A stretch of 64,000 nt of DNA from Lithospermum erythrorhizon (taxonomy: Eukaryota; Streptophyta; Magnoliopsida; Boraginales; Boraginaceae). The position numbers were made by a program, and so were the translations under genes. Location of the stretch: NCBI GenBank assembly GCA_019722365.1, contig JADFUC010000945.1, forward strand, positions 62,001 through 126,000. The letters run 5' to 3'. Numbering within the stretch: position 1 is the stretch's first letter; each line of letters opens with the position of its first letter. Of this stretch, positions 34,954-46,270 are shown piece after piece. The notes below the pieces were generated by a model that worked only from the letters and a program-made list of their open reading frames with translations, had not been told where the DNA came from and ran no database searches.

Positions 34954-37900
34954 ACGAATCCATCTCCTTTCCCTTCATTATTTTGTATCGCTAGCTAGAT
35001 CTTCTAGCTCAACAAGTAATGCCTTTTCCATTAACCAAATCCACTATATCACTGATCATCTCACAAGCTCGAAACAAAAATATCTTCAAAGATTCACTGC
35101 CTGCTACCAACCGGTAAAAACAATGGGTCCTGACATCGCAAAATAGTTAATAAATAGACTCACATCCGAGAGTTTTTTTAGGTGTTTTACGCTCTTGACA
35201 CTTTTACGCTCTTACTCAGAGTCATGACACTTTCAGGCTCTTACCAGTGGAGTCAGCTGGACACTTTACGCTTCTCCGATTGTGGAGTCAGACCTAGCAT
35301 TTATGATAATCGCTTAAAGCATTTAATTATTTACGGGTTCCACCTTTCTTTCCTTCCCCTTCTTACGAAGTTCCACCTTATTTTCCTCATGTAGTCCAAT
35401 ACTGCGATATGTTCTCTCTCCAAGTACGTTGGGTTATCGATTTCTAAGTAGCGGGCGGATATCATATAATGAAAGCAAGATATTATTTCCTGTTCTGATC
35501 ATACCTGGCCCTCAAGCATGCTGCGGACACAAGTGGCATTCTAGATTCGCTTTGTTTGTTCGGGGACCTTCATTTTAGATCCTCGACATTTATAACATTT
35601 AATCGCATGGATGGGAGCAAACGAGGCACCTCTACTCAAGCTGCTATATCTGGCACACAGTTACGCATACGGTTTAGGGTTCGCGCTACCGAGGCTGGGT
35701 TACTAGTCTTGCTTTCACTCTTTACATTACTTTTCATGTCTCAAGGCTTCCCATATTTATTTGCATTTATCTCAAGCATCAAGACTTCCAATTTGACCTA
35801 ATTCCTGCATCCAAGGGTTTTAAATAAGTGCTCCTCAGACCGTCCCGAGTTACAATCTGTGAATTCACTGAGACAGTCTAATTCTAACCTTAATACCTTA
35901 ACTCAGTTACTAAGTAGTCAATTGATCAATCCTTCATGGATTCAACCCACATGATACGGTTAGCCCACTGCTAATCTGCAGGTTGTATATCCTTATGGCT
36001 CACAATGCCATGGATAATGCCCCACCCCACCACGAGGCTTCTGTGGGTCGTAAGCATGCCTTGTCCGCTTCTTAGAAAGCAGATAGGTGTTCGTTGGGAG
36101 GCCCACTGACAAGTTGATATGTTCTCGACCGGCCTTAGTGCCTAAGAGTAAGAATCCATGTCGTGATTTGTGAGGCACAGTTGACATACTGGCCGTAGTC
36201 ATTCATATAAAGAGGGTTAAAGAATCTCGCTTTTTATCCATCAGTTTTCATCATCACTTCATATTCCTATGTTCAAGAGTTTTAGCATCATGTTCTGAAC
36301 TCAGTCCGGTTGCCACCTTGTTTTAAGAACAGATCCCTTTCTTTGCGATTTCATCTTCACCTTGTTTCGACAATACACTACAATCGGGCGTTACTTCACA
36401 TTTTAAACTTCGCTTAAGGCTGGCTGACCGGCCGACATCCGCCTCGCTTGCTCATCTTAGTCCTCGAGTTTCAAATGTAAGTTGGAATTAGGGATTTGTT
36501 TCACTTTTCTTCGCAGACTACGTATCGACGGTTTTATCCCACTTAATGCATTTTCCTTTCGAGCACTGTCTTATCAGCACGCTTATTAGTACGCCGCTAT
36601 TTTGTACCAAACTCTCATGGACAACATGGAAGTTGTTTTAGGTTATGGCTGTGCTCACGACAAGCACGCCTAATGCATCTCTGTGGATCGCTCGAATCAA
36701 GCCAAATGTATTTCTGTGGGGTTCTAACACTTTATCCTCATAACAAAGGAGGGTCGCGCTTTATCCCTACGCCGTGAGTTCGATGCCTTGTCCTCTCATC
36801 CGGAGGTGAATACTTATACCTTGCTCGAGAGCCGGGCCGATAGACAGCCTCGTGATCGCGAGCATCCGCGCGATCTCATGCCGTGAGGCGTCAGCTTTTA
36901 TCTCACGCCTGTGGAGCATTCCTTGAACAGACACTTACGAGTATTTGAACCTCGCTCGAATTCACATCGCTTCACCCTTGTTCTAATAATCTCTTGTCGA
37001 AATTAAGTCTCAACTCATCAATCGCTTTAAAGAAGATAGGCGTTGACTTACGATTTACGCATACTTCGAGGCGACATTCATTTCACAACGCCTGCCAGGA
37101 AATACTTGTATGTTCGATTGTCTCATGCCTGGTGAACTCATCTAGGCTTAATTGCCCGATCGTTGATCGAGTGTTCCTATATGGTCTGTTAGACATACCG
37201 TCAATTTCCGGGGCCTCTATTTCTTTAGAGAATACCTAGCGAGACGCAGATCCTCGGGGTTCTACACCAAGCGCCCTGCCTCTTCATCCTCCTACCGATG
37301 TGCATGAAAAAGGTGTACATAAATTTTTCCTTCATTAATCCCAAGGATTTGTGGGCTTCGCATGTTTGGTTGAAAGGAAAGTGGCCCATCCGTACCTATT
37401 CCTTTGTTCTTAAGATCTCAACCCATCGCCACTTCAGAAGTGTGTCATGGATCTTCATATCCAAGCGCCATTCTACAAGGTGGACAATCGTTCCACAACT
37501 TCTTCTCATGAATGTACTTATATACGGGCCATTCTTTGACGTCAGCTGAGGAACTTTTCCAAGATGCCGCTTTGGCCGGTCGTCACTTATTCCCAAGGTT
37601 TTCTTATGAACGTAACGCTGACTTCTAGTTCCTCTACCTCTAAGTGAATCTATGCTCGTATGCTGGGTTTTTGAATTGGCCACCATATCCTATTTCTACG
37701 CCTTTTTATCACCGAGTACGCGGCGAGGCGGCTATAAACCTTTTCTTTTCATATCGCTTCCCAAGCGACGAGGGGTTTTTGCACCTTTGGGTCGTACGGT
37801 ACCGCCTTGTATTCGCTCAAGCCTCTATGTCAAACATTTGCGGCAAATCTCTTCTTTCTTCCCTGTTGGCCGTTGCTTCATAGTTCCGCAGGTCATCCTC

Positions 37901-38265
37901 CCAAGTTCGTTAAAGATGTATATCCTTTCGAGTCGGGTCAGTAGCCTTTTACGCTTGCCCTCAATCTTCGTAAGACCGATTTTCTTGATTTTCTTCTGTG
38001 AGTCGAGATTTCTCCTTCAATAGAATATCGAGCCGCTCCTCATGTATTTGACTTCAGGGCCTTTTCACTAAGCTCGCTTACGTAGTTAGTCACCTCGATC
38101 GTAACACGAGTGGTGGTTTTATGCATACCTCAACCCCCGTGGTCGAAGTTCGATACTACCCTTTTTCCTCTTATTATGTTTCAGCTGCTCAACCACGATT
38201 TTGTCACAAGCGACCTCGAGTACCGCCCCATGTTTTTTCTACGGATCATAGCTAACCTTTAATAT
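34954..38265. other. Unidentified region downstream of a Tat-like protease
   Basis: RT, RNase H and integrase of the Tat-like element at 38266-39300 would be expected here on the minus strand. I could not recognise them; short frames such as 37686-37396 (minus) do not match a family I can name. Base composition is repeat-like. A short tandem repeat is at 35196-35292. Confidence 0.35.
35196..35292. repeat. Three-copy ~30-bp tandem repeat
   Basis: Three successive units begin gacactttt/gacactttc/gacacttta, continue (a)cgctctta or (a)ggctctta, and end gagtca. Unit lengths are about 29, 34 and 32 bases. Short tandem repeats like this are common in non-coding parts of gypsy elements. Confidence 0.65.
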
Positions 38266-39300
38266 GGTGTCATGTTTTGACCCACGGTTCCATGCCTTAT
38301 CTGGTCCTTTCGGTGTGTCACAAAATTTTGCGGCGACAAGGCTACCTTTTCTCGGGTTGAAGTTGTGGTGTGAGTCAGTCTTTCAATGCTCGAACTATAT
38401 CTTCCTCGCTTCTGTAAAGTCAGAGGCTTGTTCGGGAATACCTGGGCATCTGGGGCGCCTATGGCCCTCTTTACGCCGAGGTTTCTCTCTCAGAGTATTT
38501 GGCATCAGCCAAGCCGACTTTCCAACTACGAACGGGTTTCGATCCGCCTTAACTATTTTCCATCCCATCTTCGCAATACTTCCGCTAATCGCGTAAGCCG
38601 CTGGACGCGACAACATCACAAGGATACAATGTCTTCCTAATAGATATTGTATACACTGCATCTATTACACGGAACCAAGCAGTGGTTTCCACTCCCCTAT
38701 CACCAAGCGCAGATATTTTTCCTCGAGCGTTTCGCTTCCCCGCCTCAAGTTAAACTCTCAATTATGATGCTGATCGGTTGTAAGTCTGGCCGAGATGCCA
38801 ATCAACTTTAATGTCTGGAGCTGTACGATATTCACAACTAATCCTCCATCTACCAAGATTTTGTTTATCCGCTTTACGTAACTCCAACACATGAGCGGTT
38901 TCATATAAGTACCATCTTCTTTGTGGGCTCTGCCTCATCAGCCGAACGCTGATGGCGAAAGTCCTGGGACTACTGCTGGCAAAGATCACCCTTAACGCTC
39001 GCAAAGAGTCGAAGCCTCAGCGACTTCCAACACACACATGTCATGCTTCCTCAGAGTCTCATAGTCCCGACACGTACCTACGCTTGTGGACGAAGCGATT
39101 CTATGTTTCAAATAGTGTACTTGACTTCCTGCTGGTTTGCAGGATGACGGTCAAGGCACTTTGTCCTCTCTCTAGGTTATCGCTCATGTAGATCCATCAC
39201 TCGCTCTTTAAATATGTAGCTAACTTCTTCGACGGGACGCCTCAAGATCTCATGATATTTGCAAAAGTCATCTATACTCGGTTTCCTTCCTCGAGTCTTC
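38266..39300 (-). pseudogene. Tat/Ogre-like gypsy gag C-terminus and aspartic protease
   Basis: The minus-strand frame near 39280-39190 reads SIDDFCKYHEILRRPVEE and FKERV, resembling the CxYHxxxGHxTEEC segment at the end of Tat-type gag, with the second half degraded. The protease follows: ILVDGGLVVNIVQLQTLKL and IGISARLTTD at 38870-38766, with DGG in the position of the catalytic D-[ST]-G; FNLRRGSETL and LRLVIGEW at 38750-38690; then YLLGRHCI, matching the ILGRPWI motif, at about 38650-38620. The next part, MGWKIVKADRNPFVV, fits the tail of such proteases. Frames shift between pieces, so this is a pseudogene. Confidence 0.7.
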
Positions 39301-41351
39301 TTTGACTCGGATTTCTACGAGCTGGCTTTCAATACCATCAAACATCAGGAACGCCGACTTAACAGGGTAATCCTACTTTTGCATCTTCTTTGAGTGCGAA
39401 AGGCTGCTTCTAATTTTTATACTATGTTTTAATTTGTTAGGCCTTATTTGTTGTAATGGGATGATCAAGATGGCGGATCATTCCCAACCTTATTTGACGA
39501 CATCTAATTAGTTCGATTGTGTGCCTTAGGTAGTAGTAGTTTTATGTTCGAATCCAACTATCGACTCAACATTAAGCGTATTCATATTCGAATTTCTAAT
39601 GAATCAAACCCCAGATTTTCCTGTGTGTTCATGCAAGATTTTGAATAATCAGGCTATTTAGTTTACTCCCGAATATTGTTTCGAGAAATCTGAGTCGATT
39701 TCACAGATTTTGAGTTTAACTTAGCACTATTATAAGTGAGGTCACTATTGATTTCTAGCGCTTATTTTGCTATCCTGGAGGTGTTTTCCACCACCGTCAT
39801 GCTTTGGTAAGTGGTTTTAAAAGATTTAACTTTGGTAATTCCAGATCGTTTTTCAGATTTTTTCTCGCGTGTTTTTGTGTATTTTTTGTTGTGAATTTGT
39901 TATGTCTTTTTCAAAAAATATAGGGGGTATTTGTAGGCTTCTGCGCCCCGAATACTTCCTTCCTGATCAGGTTTTATTTTAAAAGTTTTATCACGATCTT
40001 AACTGTCAATTTCGGCGTAAAGATTCCGAACCATCTGATATTTAAGAATTACTTTGCCTCCATGTAATAAACGAGGTGCCTTTTTATGTAAAAGTGTCTT
40101 GATTCTTTTTTCTAGTACAAACATATTTCAATGCCGACCCCCAACTTCTAGGAGTCTTTATTTTGAACCCCATTCTTCCTGTAGTCTCCATTTTGAGCTC
40201 CGCGACTTCAAGAACTTCAATTCTAGGCCATATGGCCGATTTTAATTGAATAAAATTACAGATTTTTAGACTCGAACCCTAAATTTAACGAACATTTAAT
40301 TGGCGCTTATTTTAAATCCTTGCTCGAACGAGGTTTTAAAGCGGTTTTACATTAAATTTAAGGCTGATCGGTAACTCCCAAATACCCCGACATTTCCTTA
40401 GTTTCTCAATTTAATTAATTTGATTAATTCGTTTTAATCATTTTAATTATTTTTCAATAAATTTTCACTATCTACAATATCACTCATTATTTATTGGTCA
40501 AACCTCAGCTCTTTCCACTCCTTGCTACGTACATTCATTCATAATAGAATATTATCTACATACAATCATAATTCAGGATATCCACAAAACAAATATATGT
40601 ATATAAATAGAAAACTTGCTTGTGCTAGTGAGCTAATTTGACATCACAACAACTTGATGTATCCTGAAGCCAAACAGCTAGAATATGACATTTTCCATCG
40701 AATACCTAACTATAATCTGAAAAAAATGGTTTGAAATTCATTCCTGTCATCTGTTGCGGAGCTTAAAAGTACTATAAGAGCTGATGAGCCGATGACTTCC
40801 TTAATTTAAAAAAATTCACATTATATATGTACTATTTAATCATTATAAGTTATTGTTATTATAAAAATATAATAGTTGCAGGCTTGCAGCCCTCCCCTCG
40901 ATTAATTCAAAGGATCCCTGTTACAAAAGATCTTCTATTAAAATTGATTTAATATTTTGGATCACTTTTGAAATTAATTCAAAATCAATCACTAAATGCA
41001 AGGAATAAAAATCCGAACATAAAATTGAATGAATTTATTGTCATCCATGCACATGGGTGCATGTGTATTTATCTGGTCTTAATTTGTGCCCACAAAAGTT
41101 TTGATATAAACAAATGAATCTTACGCAAATATGTCAACTTAGCTGACTAATTTAAAGCTCTTTATAGGCGCAGCATTATTATTAATCGGTGGTGGTCCTT
41201 TCATTACATTCGGTTGTACATGAGGTTCAATCGGCAGTACCATGTGATGTTGAAACCCACATGATCTCTATGGTTTGTTCTTCTCAAAGTCTAAGATGAA
41301 TGTGCCATTTGTACAAGTTCACAGTTGATATTTCTGGAACTGTATATATAT
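39301..41351. other. No gene seen
   Basis: 39301-40400 has mixed composition and may be non-coding or LTR sequence of the Tat-like element; 40400-41351 is AT-rich. No paired terminal repeat, RNA gene or protein signature recognised. Confidence 0.4.
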
Positions 41352-41460
41352 CACTACAAGAAAAATTACTTGACATGAATTTTTCTATCAACTTCGATTA
41401 TCAATTATTTTCAGTATCAAATATTGACATGAAAAAATCATAACCACAACTAAAATAATT
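41352..41460 (+). mobile_element. CACTA-type transposon left end
   Basis: Starts CACTACAAGAAAAATT, the canonical CACTA/En-Spm terminus. Subterminal words tgacatgaa(t/a)ttttt and caactt recur over the next 100 bases, as in CACTA ends. The matching right end is not certain: the TAGTG end at 50834 has a different subterminal motif, so it probably belongs to another element. Confidence 0.6.
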
Positions 41461-41744
41461 ACAAAAATTTAAATCTACTATTAATATGAATAAGTCATTA
41501 TTTATAATGATATAGAATTAATCAATATAGATTAAAATTTATAAAATTAAAGATAAAACTAAAATTAAAAAATTACGTACCTTATTATTCATCAATACTT
41601 TTAGTAAAAATAATACTACGGTGTATTATTTACTTTTATAAAATGATGTAATTTATATGATTTGATTTTTTATTTAATAGTGCTTTGTAATTATAAGTAA
41701 ATTATTAATATGTGTTTTGTAATTATAAACAAATTATATATTGT

Positions 41745-41865
41745 ATAAGGTTTTGAGTTTTTTTTCTAAAACCCACCCACCTTTCTCTTACAACGGCACT
41801 CCGAACCTGCGACCAATCAATGGAGCATTCTCCTAACCACGCCAAAACCATTCGATTTGATAATA
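41745..41865 (-). mobile_element. tRNA-derived SINE-like fragment
   Basis: On the minus strand TTTTGGCGTGGTTAGGAG (about 41845-41828) resembles a Pol III box A and CAGGTTCGGAGTGCC (41808-41794) a box B, about 33 bases apart. A GTTGTAAGAGAAAGGTGGG segment and a TTTTAGAAAAAAAACT tail follow, like the 3' part of plant SINEs. A degraded tRNA pseudogene is the alternative. A 62-codon frame across it is fortuitous. Confidence 0.5.
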
Positions 41866-42111
41866 AATAAAAAAGATAATTTATAATTAGATGTGAGCCC
41901 CAACCCAACAACTTAAAATTAAAGATGTAAACCTAACAAAATCTCTTCAACCAAACTCCTTCCTTCCCCTTAAACGATCAAGCAACTATAACCTACAAGT
42001 CTACTACAATGAATCATATATATCAGCTAAGATCTTCACCTTGTTGCACACACAATTATCCATTAACTATATTATTATTATTCCATTCAAATAATATGTG
42101 ATGGTACTACC

Positions 42112-42880
42112 TGTTGAGGTTCAAGAGCCATTTTCTGATTGAGATTTAGAGAATCTACCGCATCGCTCTTCCGTAGGGCTAATCGGAGCATCCGATTGTC
42201 GTCCTAAAATTCAGATTGCACCGCCCATGGGTTTGCCAATTGAGTATGCCGATCCGTGGACCGATCGAGGCGCCAAGTTGATATTTGGCGCTTTTGGCTA
42301 GTTTTCTGAGCCTTGCCTCTGTATTTTAGACCTAAAACTTTAGTCTATATATATGAGCGCAGTGAGTCTCTATGCGTATGAAACGACCACCAATCTCCAA
42401 CGGCGGTCGGAAATCAACCTCAGAGGTTAATGTATAGTTTATTCTTATTCTAAAAATTATGAGAGTTTACTATAATTCTTGATGAGATTGTGAAAAGAGT
42501 CACGAGAGATTCAAGAGAGATATATTTAGGATTGCGCCTAGATTTTCGTGCGGTAAAACATCCATTGGCCGGTAGGTCGTCAATGTGGTTCTCGAAGTCT
42601 TATATCAATCTTTACGATATTATTAAGGACTGCGAAGAGTCGGGATGTACCTTTCACGCTGCAACCGCGATAAAATTCTTTAAGGCCTGACAATTTTTTG
42701 CATTATTTTCTTTCTATTTGTCATATCGTAATTGGCCGCGTATCATTTGGTCGGGCCTCGTTGCTATCAGATCCCTCGGATTTTATCTGCTATCGCTACA
42801 TTTAATTGTCAATACCAGATAGATTCCTAAACAATTGCATCAAATCTTGGTCAGAAGTCATGAATAAATACCTAAAGAAT
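42112..42880 (+). mobile_element. 5' LTR of small copia-like element R
   Basis: Starts TGTTGAGGTTCAAGAGCC and is repeated at 43996-44700. Shared landmarks: caagagccattt, ttttggctagttttc, a TATA box (ctatatatatg at 42344), aatcaactcagaggttaa with small changes, gtttattcttattctaaaa and aattgtcaata...tagattcct. It ends next to a PBS-like sequence, which gives plus-strand orientation. Confidence 0.65.
42344..42354 (+). promoter_or_regulatory. LTR TATA box
   Basis: ctatatatatg, conserved in the second LTR at 44213-44228 (ctatatgtatatac). Preserved in the same position in both LTRs, so probably the element's core promoter. Confidence 0.45.
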
Positions 42881-42881
42881 T

Positions 42882-42894
42882 GGTATCGAAACGA
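42882..42894 (+). other. PBS-like sequence of element R
   Basis: ttggtatcgaaac resembles TGGTATCAGAGC (initiator tRNA-Met) with one base lost and one changed, at the inner edge of the first LTR. Confidence 0.5.
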
Positions 42895-43995
42895 AGTTTC
42901 ACGATCGAAATATTATTCGTGAGGTCAGATGATCAAGTTAAAAGATTACACATGCAAGGTATGTCGTCATTGCAGGACCAACGGTGAAAGCATTTGCATT
43001 GACTCGACGTGTTTCGAACATCATGTGGTCACACGGAGATTTCTTGGCTCGGGCCTCAAGCACGGGCGTCCACGGAGATTATGTGATACGGGGCGATGCT
43101 GGCTTTACATCACGTTATCATTGGAAGATCTTCTGTTGAAAGTCATCCGATAGGACGGAGGATCTTGGAAAGAAATTTGTGGCCTGATCAAGGTAATAAG
43201 ATGATGATTGTCAGAAAGAACACGACCGAGGATCGTTGTTCAAAGCACAGTGAAAATCGATGGTGGTTTTTGGTTATTAAAAACGTGGGACGACAGAGGA
43301 GTTTCTTGATGCTAGAAATGGATGTTGCTAGTAAAATTCCTGTCATGGGTACTAAGATACTCTGTGACGTTTCTGTAAAGTCACGAAAAGCGTAAAAGTG
43401 GTTTGATAGCTGAGGCTCCATGTCAAGACTACCGACGTAATACAAGCATCACTCTCAGCGAATGAAGTTCCGGCAGACGGCGCGAGTACCTGCCGCTGCT
43501 CGGTCTAAGGTTATGAACTGCATGCTGGGTGAACTGGGTTGTCTCTCATTTAATCATCCAAGCAGCGGCGCACTAAAAGTCAGCTGCGAGAGGCGCTTCC
43601 TACCTCCAAAAGATTTGCTAACCGAAGAAAGGAGATTTTCTAATCAAACATCGAAGGTCAATGAATCGATCAAACGGAGTTGTCGCATACGTAAAGGAAA
43701 GTTAAGAACAGAGAATTTATTTGATTTATCAATCAAGTTTCGGGAGGTTATTTCGCTACGCTGACGAAGACGAGAAGATTTTGGGTGCTAAGGCAAAAAT
43801 GTAGCTGATAATTTGAACGTGGTGAAATTCCAAATGTATGATTTGGCTATGTCTCTCTTTGATAGTCGTTTAAGGAACACTGGATCATGAAAAGGCACCG
43901 TTGTGGATCAACTTCAGCTGAATTGAGACGCATTTAAATCGTGTAAAGCCTGCATCGAAGTCAAGACGGTGATCCGAAACGCCTTCAAGTTTTAT
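42895..43995 (+). mobile_element. Internal region of element R, no recognisable protein
   Basis: Only 1.1 kb between the LTRs. Plus-strand frames at 42929-43153, 43096-43395 and 43462-43764 overlap and do not resemble gag or pol that I can name. Either a non-autonomous (TRIM/LARD-like) element or a copia that lost its pol. Confidence 0.45.
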
Positions 43996-44700
43996 ATCAA
44001 GGAGGTCAAGAGCCATTTTATATATTGAGCTGATGAGTACCGGCTCCCTACATCTATCTCCGCCGTCGTATCAAGGCCCGACAGGGCCCCAAAATCTATG
44101 TATTTCAATCGGCCCTCAGCCTGTCACGAGGGCCGATCGGGCTGGCTGAAAGATATTTCCGAGTCGCATTTTGGCTAGTTTTCATATTCGTTCAGAATGT
44201 TAGACCCAGATCTCTATATGTATATACGAGCTGCAGTAGCTCCCATAAGCAAGGAACACCACCACCCCAATCAAGTCACGCAAATCAACTCAGAGGTTAA
44301 AATGGAGAAGTTTATTCTTATTCTAAAATTATGAGAGTTTATTATAATTCTTATGGTGTTAGAAAGAGTCACGACGCATTCAAGAGAGTATATATTTAGA
44401 CTTCAGGCTTTACGCCAAAGTAGAAAGATCCACAGAAGTCGCTGAATGTGGTTCTGAAATAAGGCCAATCTTCATGATATTATTAGTGGATCCGTTGCAT
44501 CGGATGTATTCCTTTCACGCCAAGGGAACTGTGGTAAACTTTGTCATATAGCTTAATTAGTGGGCGCATATCTAGTTTGCCTGCTGGTTGGCCAGATCCC
44601 GGATTTAGACCGAAGTTATTGTCAAATATGGAATTGTCAATAACGGGTAGATTCCTACTCACCTTCAGCCACAGACCGAAATCATTTGGTAAGGCGGCGC
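43996..44700 (+). mobile_element. 3' LTR of element R
   Basis: Repeat of 42112-42880; begins at aaggaggtcaagagcc, the purine run aaggagg being a possible polypurine tract. Ends a few bases before the (AT)n microsatellite. Confidence 0.6.
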
Positions 44701-44711
44701 TGACGGAGTGG

Positions 44712-44776
<65 letters not shown>
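44712..44776. repeat. (AT)n microsatellite, left part
   Basis: About 32 AT units ending directly at the TGTTTA start of the Tork-like element. The same simple repeat resumes at 49533 after the element, so the microsatellite was the insertion target. Confidence 0.9.
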
Positions 44777-44780
<4 letters not shown>

Positions 44781-45315
44781 TAATATGCTCAATCTATGTT
44801 GTCATTGTTAAACCATCAAAGATCGGAACTTCGGGATCGGTGGTCGCAAACCCGACTGGATTGCCGCCTGTCAGCTTCTGGGAGCAATAAAGTTTCAATC
44901 GGCCTCTGTGGCCGATTATGATCAAGTTTACTGACGCATCGAGCATCGCCTCTGATCGGCCGTTATAGTGGCCGATCCAGACAGTCGTCAAGGCGATTTC
45001 TTGCAGGCGGTTTGGTTGTTTATATTCTTTGAACACCATTCTAAATCATTATAATCCCAAACATCCGATATGAAAGCCTATATACTTCCTATGAAAGTGC
45101 TATTTTTAGCCGTAAACTATTCATCTGGTGGATAATCTACACATCCGGTAGTATAGCCGTTCAATCAGAATTTGTTTCCTTTCCCATTATAGTGAAAACT
45201 TTCTGGTGGCTCTTCCCGTGTATTAGTCCTAACACATTATTAGGGATACCATGTAAAATATATGGTGTTATTTACTTTTTGTCGCAACCTTTACGTAATT
45301 ATGTGATTCAAGATT
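44777..45315 (+). mobile_element. 5' LTR of Tork-like copia
   Basis: Starts TGTTTAATATGC at the microsatellite edge and is repeated at 49019-49532; shared words include atcggtggtcg, ccgactgga, gataatctacacat and cggtagta. The inner end is approximate because a clear PBS is not visible. In plus-strand sense its 5' TGTTTAATATGC and the 3' LTR end gcatctgttaca are imperfect inverted repeats, as expected for LTR termini. Confidence 0.75.
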
Positions 45316-46270
45316 CGGCCTCAAGATCCGGCGAATACGATGTAAGCGGTAAATTGCTGTAAGAGATACGTGAGCGGGAGAAATAGTTCCTGGCCTGCGG
45401 GCAACCATGTGCGGCGTTATCGGAGCGAGAGGATCCGTCTTCCTTCTTACATAAGAACTACCAAGACCGGGTTCCGGAAAATCAGGGATTTCTGGACGGT
45501 ATGCACACTCAACGTTGCTCGTTGTCTCTAGATGACCTAGATTATTATGGAAATTTTTGAGTAGGAGATCGCCGATCAAGCGAGCCGGAATCGCTTTGTA
45601 TACGACCGTAAGTTTCAATCAACGTAAGAATAAAGAACTGCTCGGGTCGCTGCAGTTATGGGCGTACATCCTTAAAAGACCATTCCTTAGATAGATTAAA
45701 TACACATTATTAGATTTGCACACATTATTATTTATATAACGATGCAGACGCTTCCTTACGCTATCAAGTATCATATGAAACTTTAAGGAATCTATGACTA
45801 ACGGTAAAGATTCTATAACGCTGTAAGGTTAAAGCCTACTCTCCATAACATCACGGAATTTAGACATAAACAGAATGTTCTAGTTCGATACTCGTGCTAT
45901 CGTTATTCGGAAATAGTAATCGTGATCTAAGGCTAGGAAAAGAAGTTTCCTAAGAAATAATTCAAACGGGTACTTAAATTAGGGGATGTCTCATTATCAC
46001 AGCGAGAAGTGGACATTGAAAACCGATTGTCCTAAGCAAAGTAACAGCAATTTAATGCATCTGCATCGTGTTTCATGTTTGAGAAAGTACTACAAAATCG
46101 AGGAAGATATAATAAGAAGGCTAATAACCACATGTTTTACAATCGACATGCTGGATACTCTTGATTGGAGCATCTTATCATATCTCATTCTAAGAGGGAA
46201 TGATTTTCAACTTACGAAAGCAAAGAGATGTGGCGGTAATATTTCTACGGCTAACAATTTTGTTGCAAAG
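45316..46270 (+). pseudogene. Tork-like copia gag remnant
   Basis: Mostly unreadable until 45986, where a frame begins SHYHSEKWTLKTDCPK, comparable with the family's CHYCxKxGHxKxDCPK zinc knuckle with two ligands changed. It continues to 46273 with no further motif I can assign. Placement between LTR and integrase is right for gag and protease. Confidence 0.5.
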
